From: Sapria himalayana
Taxonomy: Eukaryota; Streptophyta; Magnoliopsida; Malpighiales; Rafflesiaceae
NCBI GenBank assembly: GCA_029783825.1
Contig: JAREIK010002991.1
Span: 1,375,281-1,439,280 of the forward strand
Direction of reading: 5' to 3'
DNA length: 64,000 nt
Position 1 is the first letter of the stretch. Each line of letters begins with the position of its first letter. The position numbers and the translations under genes are program-made. The notes beneath the pieces were generated by a model that made no database searches, had not been told where the DNA came from, and was given only the letters and a program-made list of their open reading frames with translations. Positions 59,217-64,000 of the stretch are shown piece after piece.

Positions 59217-59652
59217 GTATGATTTTCTATCAGGACATCTTCATGCCACGCTTTTTATTTATCAACGGTTCTGTTAAATCTGTTATTTGGTGGATGATGA
59301 ACTGCCACTTTTTTTTCCTTTAACATATGTGTAGAAGAAGCTTCTAGACCTGACCTTGTTCCTGGATACTTTTAGCATGAGTGGACAAGCGTGTTCATGT
59401 GTTGTAATTTTTAGTTTGGTTTTTCTTCTTTTTGATCCATTGTTGCGTTATGGATGGAAGCACCCAACGCGTGGGCTCTCCCAATCTGAATAGCACATTA
59501 CACAGTGACTTCTCTTATACATCATATTTACACTTGAGGTTTCTTTGTGAGAGAAAAGGAGGCATGCACTACAATATCATAGTGCTTTTGTGCACTCTCG
59601 TGTAATAGTACATGTGTGTGTATTGTAGACATATGAATAGTAGGTGCACATA

Positions 59653-60021
59653 TAGAGGTGTCAATCGGGCCGGCCCAGCCCGGCGAGAGGCATGGCTCGG
59701 AAAAATTCCATGCCCGGGCCCGTGTCGTGCCCGGGTCAGGCACGAGCCGTGCCGTGCCAGACCCGACACGGTTCGGCCCGCGGCACGGCACACCGGCACG
59801 GGACAAACCCGTGCTGGGTGTCCCGTGAGCCCGACCCCACGATGACCCCTCCCTCAAAAAAGACCGCGGGCCGGGTTTGATTCGACCCGACTCGCGGTCC
59901 CCCCCGAATCCCGACCCGTACGGACATGCAAGCACGTGCGGGCCAGGCAAGGCACGGCACGGCGGCACGCTCGTGCTCAAAAAATTTGGGCCGGCCCAGC
60001 CCGGCCCGTTTGACACCGCTA
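59653..60021 (+). mobile_element. Family A hAT MITE, 369 bp, perfect target duplication
   Basis: Starts TAGAGGTGTCAATCGGGCC and ends CCCGTTTGACACCGCTA. TGCACATA flanks both sides (59645-59652 and 60022-60029). It is collinear with 44051-44426, including GGAAAAATTCCATGCCCGGG and the GGTGTCCCGTGAGCCCGACC segment. Frames at 59528-60123 on both strands are shadows. Confidence 0.96.
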
Positions 60022-60589
60022 TGCACATATGTGTGCCCCCGTTGCACTTTTATTGTGTGTGGTACATATCTATCGCGTGTGATGCATGGTGATACTCATT
60101 GTGTCAATGTGCATGAACCCTAATCGTGCATGGTGGGTGTCGTGTTGATGCACCCCGGGTGCAATATTGGCGCGCAATGAGTGCAGTTTTAGTATAGTAT
60201 TTGCGATGTATGTTAAGTGACTTGGTTTGCTTTGTGGTGTGCCACATCTTTATATGAAGAAAATTAAGATTTTGGTGATTACTCTATTAGGGCTTCGACA
60301 CATGAATTATTTATAGTTGGCTACAGGAGCTCAGATGTAGTTCTTTAGTTAGGGGATGATGAACAACATAACAAACGAACCACCTAGCTATGAGATGAAG
60401 TGGAAGTGATTACAAATTAACTTTCTTTTATTGATTATCATGTGTCGGTCTAATGAGTTAGTGTTGATGTTGGTTTTCTCATCTTGCGCTTCAAGCAAAT
60501 TGCTATGAGACCTAGTAGCATTATTGTACAATCTTAGAATAACATATAATAGACTTATACAAACAATGATTTTATATAATGAGCAAATT

Positions 60590-62840
60590 TTATTAGGGTA
60601 TCACGTAGGTTGTGTGTTCCCATCAACATAACATAGAACAAGAAAAATATAATAGAGTTAAAGAGAAATTGCAACACTACTCGTCAAGTTAATCCATTCA
60701 TGTCTATAATACTAAGCTTGGAGGAAGTGAAGGTAAGTTGAGGTCTTTTTAATGTAATTGTAAAGATATTTGTTAGATGATATGTTGTCTGAATAGATAT
60801 TATAATAATAGTTATATCTAGAATCTTCACCTAAAAAAATAAGCAGTTCATCTCTATGTGTGTCATTCGTTTATAAAATATTTAATTTGAGACTATATGT
60901 CATATTGTTTGACTATCATATAAAAGAGTAGTACGAGAAAAAAAATATTCGATCTTTTCGAATAATTATCGAATCCGAAGTATCTCGTAAGTAACAAGTA
61001 TTATTACATTGAATTCTAAATCTGTATAACTTCTCAAAATAATTGCTTGTTTTTTATTTTTCTAAGAGAAAATTTTCTTTAAAAAAGTATAAAAATATGT
61101 CATAGATCTACTCTCGATGTTGGCGGGTGCACAACTTAAATCTGAATGCCTGGTTAACTATAAGTATCCATGATTATTGAAAGAGATCCTGGGTTATGAA
61201 CATTTTTTTACACACTTTAGTATGTGAAAAGTTAAATTTCGGTGAATTTCAAGATGATTCATACTAACGATAACTCACACACCTTTGTTGACGAGAAGAA
61301 AAAGTTTTACTATAGAAGAAAAAGCCATCCTAAAGATGACATCTCTATTAATTGTTTGTTTTTAGTTGATAATTAATAGGAATAAACAAAATATTGGAAC
61401 AATATAAGGATTCTCACAAAATTCTTTCATTAGGATCATTGCCGAGAAGGAATTTATAGAATACCTCTCCAACAAAGTAATGTTAGATTCTTTTTTTTAT
61501 TTTCATATTTTATTGATCTCTTAACTTATTTTATTACTTAAGAGTCGTGAGTTATGATTTAAGGAGCTAGTTATCATATTATTAGTAATTGTTTTTTTTT
61601 AATAATTTTTTCTCATGTTTCCATTGATATTGCAATAACCAATGATAGGTTATTTAAAATCTTTGATTATTATAATATTTAATCCTTACTATTTTCACGT
61701 GTCATATCTGTAGTTGTTCACTTAGTCTTTTTTCTATGAGTTATTATAACATTGTTATTATGCTAAAATTTGTTGATTCTTAAAACTGCACTAAAAACTC
61801 ATTAAATTAATGTATGCGCCTAATAAAATTTTACAAGTATATGGATCATATAAGTAATATAGTGAATAAAAATTCATATTATAATTCCATGAGAATTAGT
61901 AATGACACTTTGATTAAGTTATAGTAAACCGAATAATTGTTCAAGTTGACGAGATATAATTAAGTCACAGATAGATATTTAAATTTTAGGGTTAGTTTAT
62001 TTTCTTATATATGATTATGTTTTCTCTGTGATATTTTGTGAATATTATATTTGTTTGTTGGACGAAGGGTAGGAGAATGCTCGATCTTTCATCGAAGTCA
62101 ATAGTGCTAATTGTATCATGTGTAGGGACACTAGGAGAGGTGTTGCTACTCTCATCAAAGTCAGTAGTGCTAATCGTAATATGTTTAGCCATATGTCCAA
62201 GATCACCAGTTACTCCTCAATGAGGAATAACAATCGGACATGAAAATGGTCTTACCATTATGATATCTAAAGGTACGTTTTCTTAGATTGAAATTTTAAA
62301 GGTAGACTTATCCTTGAAAAATACTAAGTCATCACTAGTAATGATTTTATTAGTGTTTGGTAAATAATATTTATCGCCATGAGGAGTGTTTAATAACAAT
62401 GCAATTAATGATATGTGCAATCAAGTCATCTTTTACATGCCTAGAGATAAATTATCAATAAACTAAGTACATTTAAAAATATTAGGTGGAATATAAAAAA
62501 GTATTTATTCTAAAAATACGAGTTGGTATGAGAAATGATAGAACAAAAATGATATTTTGTTAATTAGAAAGTTAGTGATTAACAACTTCTTTCTCCAAAA
62601 ATATATAGTTTTACTTCTATGAATTAGGAGTGTCTTAATCAGATTTCAATTGTTCATTTCAGCTATTTTATTATGTACTTGAGTACCAATACAAGATGAC
62701 TGATGGATCATATCGTGCTTTTTAAAAAATAAAAAAATTGATCAAAAATATATTCTAAAGTACTGTCACTTCTTTAAAAATAAGGATTTCTTCTCCCTGT
62801 GATAGTTGGAACTTAAAGATTTTTACCCGTAAAAATTTGT
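60590..62840 (-). pseudogene. Antisense copia pol remnant (integrase to RNase H)
   Basis: Reading the minus strand from 62830, frame-shifted text includes IHQSSCIGTQVHNKIAEMNN (about 62710-62655), equivalent to the integrase HQ.SC..TPQQNG.AER.N block, then YLPNTNKIITSDDLVFF near 62350, and a Ser-rich linker with two copies of TISTTDFDESS-like text (62190-61990). Around 61000-60840 come SNNMTYSLK and THRDELLIFLGE, matching the RNase H DN..A..IA.NP..H.RTKHI region. The copia RT expected between is mostly missing. The 3' end carries the dispersed segment at 60596. Confidence 0.7.
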
Positions 62841-62849
62841 TGGACAATT

Positions 62850-63600
62850 GAAATTATTTTGATAATTCAACTTCCAAATGTTTGTTTGGTTCTCATATGA
62901 GAAGCTTTTATGATTTTTCAAATTTGGACAATAATTGGTGGGCAAGTTGTTGGGCCGGAAGATATATTCCTTATTCACATAAATCACATATTTTACTTGG
63001 TATGTTTGATTTTTGCTCATTGCTAGTTGCATTTATATTGAAAAAATCTTTCCATTATTTGTTTCTACTTGCTTTAGGTTGAGAATTGATCTATCAAAAT
63101 GCTCAGCTTTGCTTTCATAGTAAATATTATGTCCAACTCAAATATTTTAGTTTGTTTTTGGCTCATTGTTCTCTTTGTAGGAGATTTTAATTATTATTGG
63201 TTAGCTCCTTAAAACGTATATAAGTTTCTTTGGATGATTTAGTTATAATTGAATTGCCCGAAACTATTTACTATGAATCCCGGCACATAGTTCAGTTCAT
63301 TATAAAATGTTAGCATTTGAAACAACTAAAATTTGTATTGCTCCTTAATAAATCTTTGAATTGGTCCCAATCATCAGAGCATTTTTTGCTTACCTTGTCT
63401 GAATTAGCTAATTTATGATCTCAATTGTGATGTGACTTATGCTGAGAAAAATTTGGTTAGAAAGACTTAAACCAATTCTTCCAAATTACTTATAAAACTC
63501 ATTTGCAAGCAATAAGTATTGAAATAAATTTTGTGCCTTATCTTTGAGAGAAAACAGAATTAGTCTTTATATCATAGTCTATTTCATTTATTTTATAGTA
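62850..63600 (-). pseudogene. Antisense Ty3/gypsy gag remnant
   Basis: From 63590 downward the minus strand reads LFSLKDKAQNLF, then DDWDQFKDLLRSN in a shifted frame, FYNELNYVPG, SSKETYIRFKELTNNN and a CDLC near 62980, followed by NLPTNYCPNLKNHKSFSYEN. These match in order the plant gypsy gag blocks PFSLKDKAK.WL, WE.FKDLLR.CPHHG, FYNGL, the CELC knuckle and the NPYSNTYNPGWRNHPNFSW segment. Many stops. It abuts the copia remnant at about 62840. Confidence 0.72.
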
Positions 63601-63605
63601 TTACA

Positions 63606-64000
63606 CAAGGAAGCACGGACACGGCTCCCTACAGCCATGTCCACGTTGTCCGACACATGGACACGACACGGATACGGCACGGATCGTGTCTGATATGCCA
63701 CGTGGCTATCATTGCACAATCCGTATCCGATATGCCACGTGGCGTATCGGATGGTTGCGTCGGCAGTCGTATCCACGTCTATAGTGCCTGACATCCGACG
63801 ACGTCGGTGGGCCAACGTTGGCCACTGGCAGGGGGCGGGCGTGATTTAAGGGGAGAGGCGGAGCGGGCGCGATTTGAGGGGAGAGGAAGGGGCGGTGCGA
63901 TTTGAGGGGAGAGGCAGGGGCAGGCGTGTTTGAGGGGAGAGGCAGGGAGGGCATGTGTTGAGGGGAGAGGCAGGGGCGGGCATGATTGAGGGGGAGAGGC
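63606..64000 (-). mobile_element. Family B transposon, cut by the window end
   Basis: AAGGAAGCACGGACACGGCT near 63606, then GTCCACGTTG and GGACACGACACGG words, then a G-rich minisatellite from 63826 to the window end (GCGATTTGAGGGGAGAGGCA units). Same orientation and order as 38824-39296. It follows the gypsy gag remnant directly, so it may be inserted in it. Confidence 0.75.

Larger units (their letters stand above)
59217..64000 (+). other. Intron 13 of the GTPase gene, incomplete in window
   Basis: At least 4.8 kb with no exon-like sequence matching the family. Contents are listed separately: a family A MITE, antisense copia pol, antisense gypsy gag and a family B element. Confidence 0.75.

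Noticed and set aside
59528..60123. 166-residue minus-strand frame and several plus-strand frames
   Set aside because: They lie over the MITE with the perfect TGCACATA duplication; no conserved protein features.
1..64000. CRISPR arrays, operons, tRNA or rRNA genes, organelle DNA insertions
   Set aside because: No regularly spaced direct repeats, no cloverleaf- or rRNA-like sequence and no plastid or mitochondrial gene text were seen; the spliced genes and transposons are those of a plant nucleus.
59217..64000. Remaining C-terminal exons of the GTPase in the last 4.8 kb
   Set aside because: I looked for the conserved RKGVL, MSLE and C-terminal basic region in the plus-strand frames and found none; all recognisable coding text there is antisense retrotransposon.

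Overview
This is nuclear DNA from a flowering plant. It is very AT-rich, has plant-type GT-AG introns, and carries one slowly evolving housekeeping gene opened up by very large introns full of decayed transposons. Nothing prokaryotic, organellar or rDNA-like was seen. A monocot with an expanded genome fits, but the sequence does not fix the species.

Two protein-coding genes are present, both incomplete. (1) On the minus strand, two 5' exons at 5290-5167 and 5079-4966 encode the N-terminus of a glucosidase II beta-subunit (PRKCSH)-like protein: a hydrophobic signal/anchor followed by the first Cys-rich domain. The next exon is not found in the window, and the putative intron downstream of exon 2 holds a complete but dead Ty1/copia element at 71-4497. 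(2) On the plus strand, thirteen exons between 10946 and 59216 encode about 535 residues of a BipA/TypA-type translational GTPase of the organellar kind (Arabidopsis At2g31060/EMB2785-like). All five G motifs are present. The C-terminal part lies beyond 64000. Every junction was placed by reading frame and family conservation, and the phases agree throughout. The coding sequence is 1603 nt spread over 48.3 kb. Introns range from 73 bp to 14.1 kb.

Layout: 1-4.5 kb copia element; 4.6-5.3 kb start of the glucosidase II beta-like gene; 5.3-10.9 kb head-to-head intergenic space with alternating purine-pyrimidine microsatellites; 10.9-59.2 kb the GTPase gene; 59.2-64 kb its last visible intron, holding a hAT MITE, an antisense copia pol fragment, an antisense gypsy gag fragment and the start of another DNA transposon.

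The most structured non-genic signal is a set of GC-rich islands in otherwise AT-rich introns. They form two non-autonomous DNA-transposon families. Family A has termini close to TAGAGGTGTCAA/TTGACACCTCTA, with 8-bp target duplications at six copies. Family B has termini close to CTATGTTGCACGG/CCGTGCAACATAG, with 8-9-bp duplications at two copies. Several insertions lie within about 100 bp of exon acceptors. Other notable structures are a perfect 27-bp-arm hairpin, a 750-bp tandem duplication, an RTE-type LINE relic, a PIF/Harbinger-like MITE, a 210-bp U-rich tract directly after a splice donor, and a uORF overlapping the GTPase start. I found no evidence of a novel multi-gene system. The interest lies in the extreme intron expansion and the MITE families.
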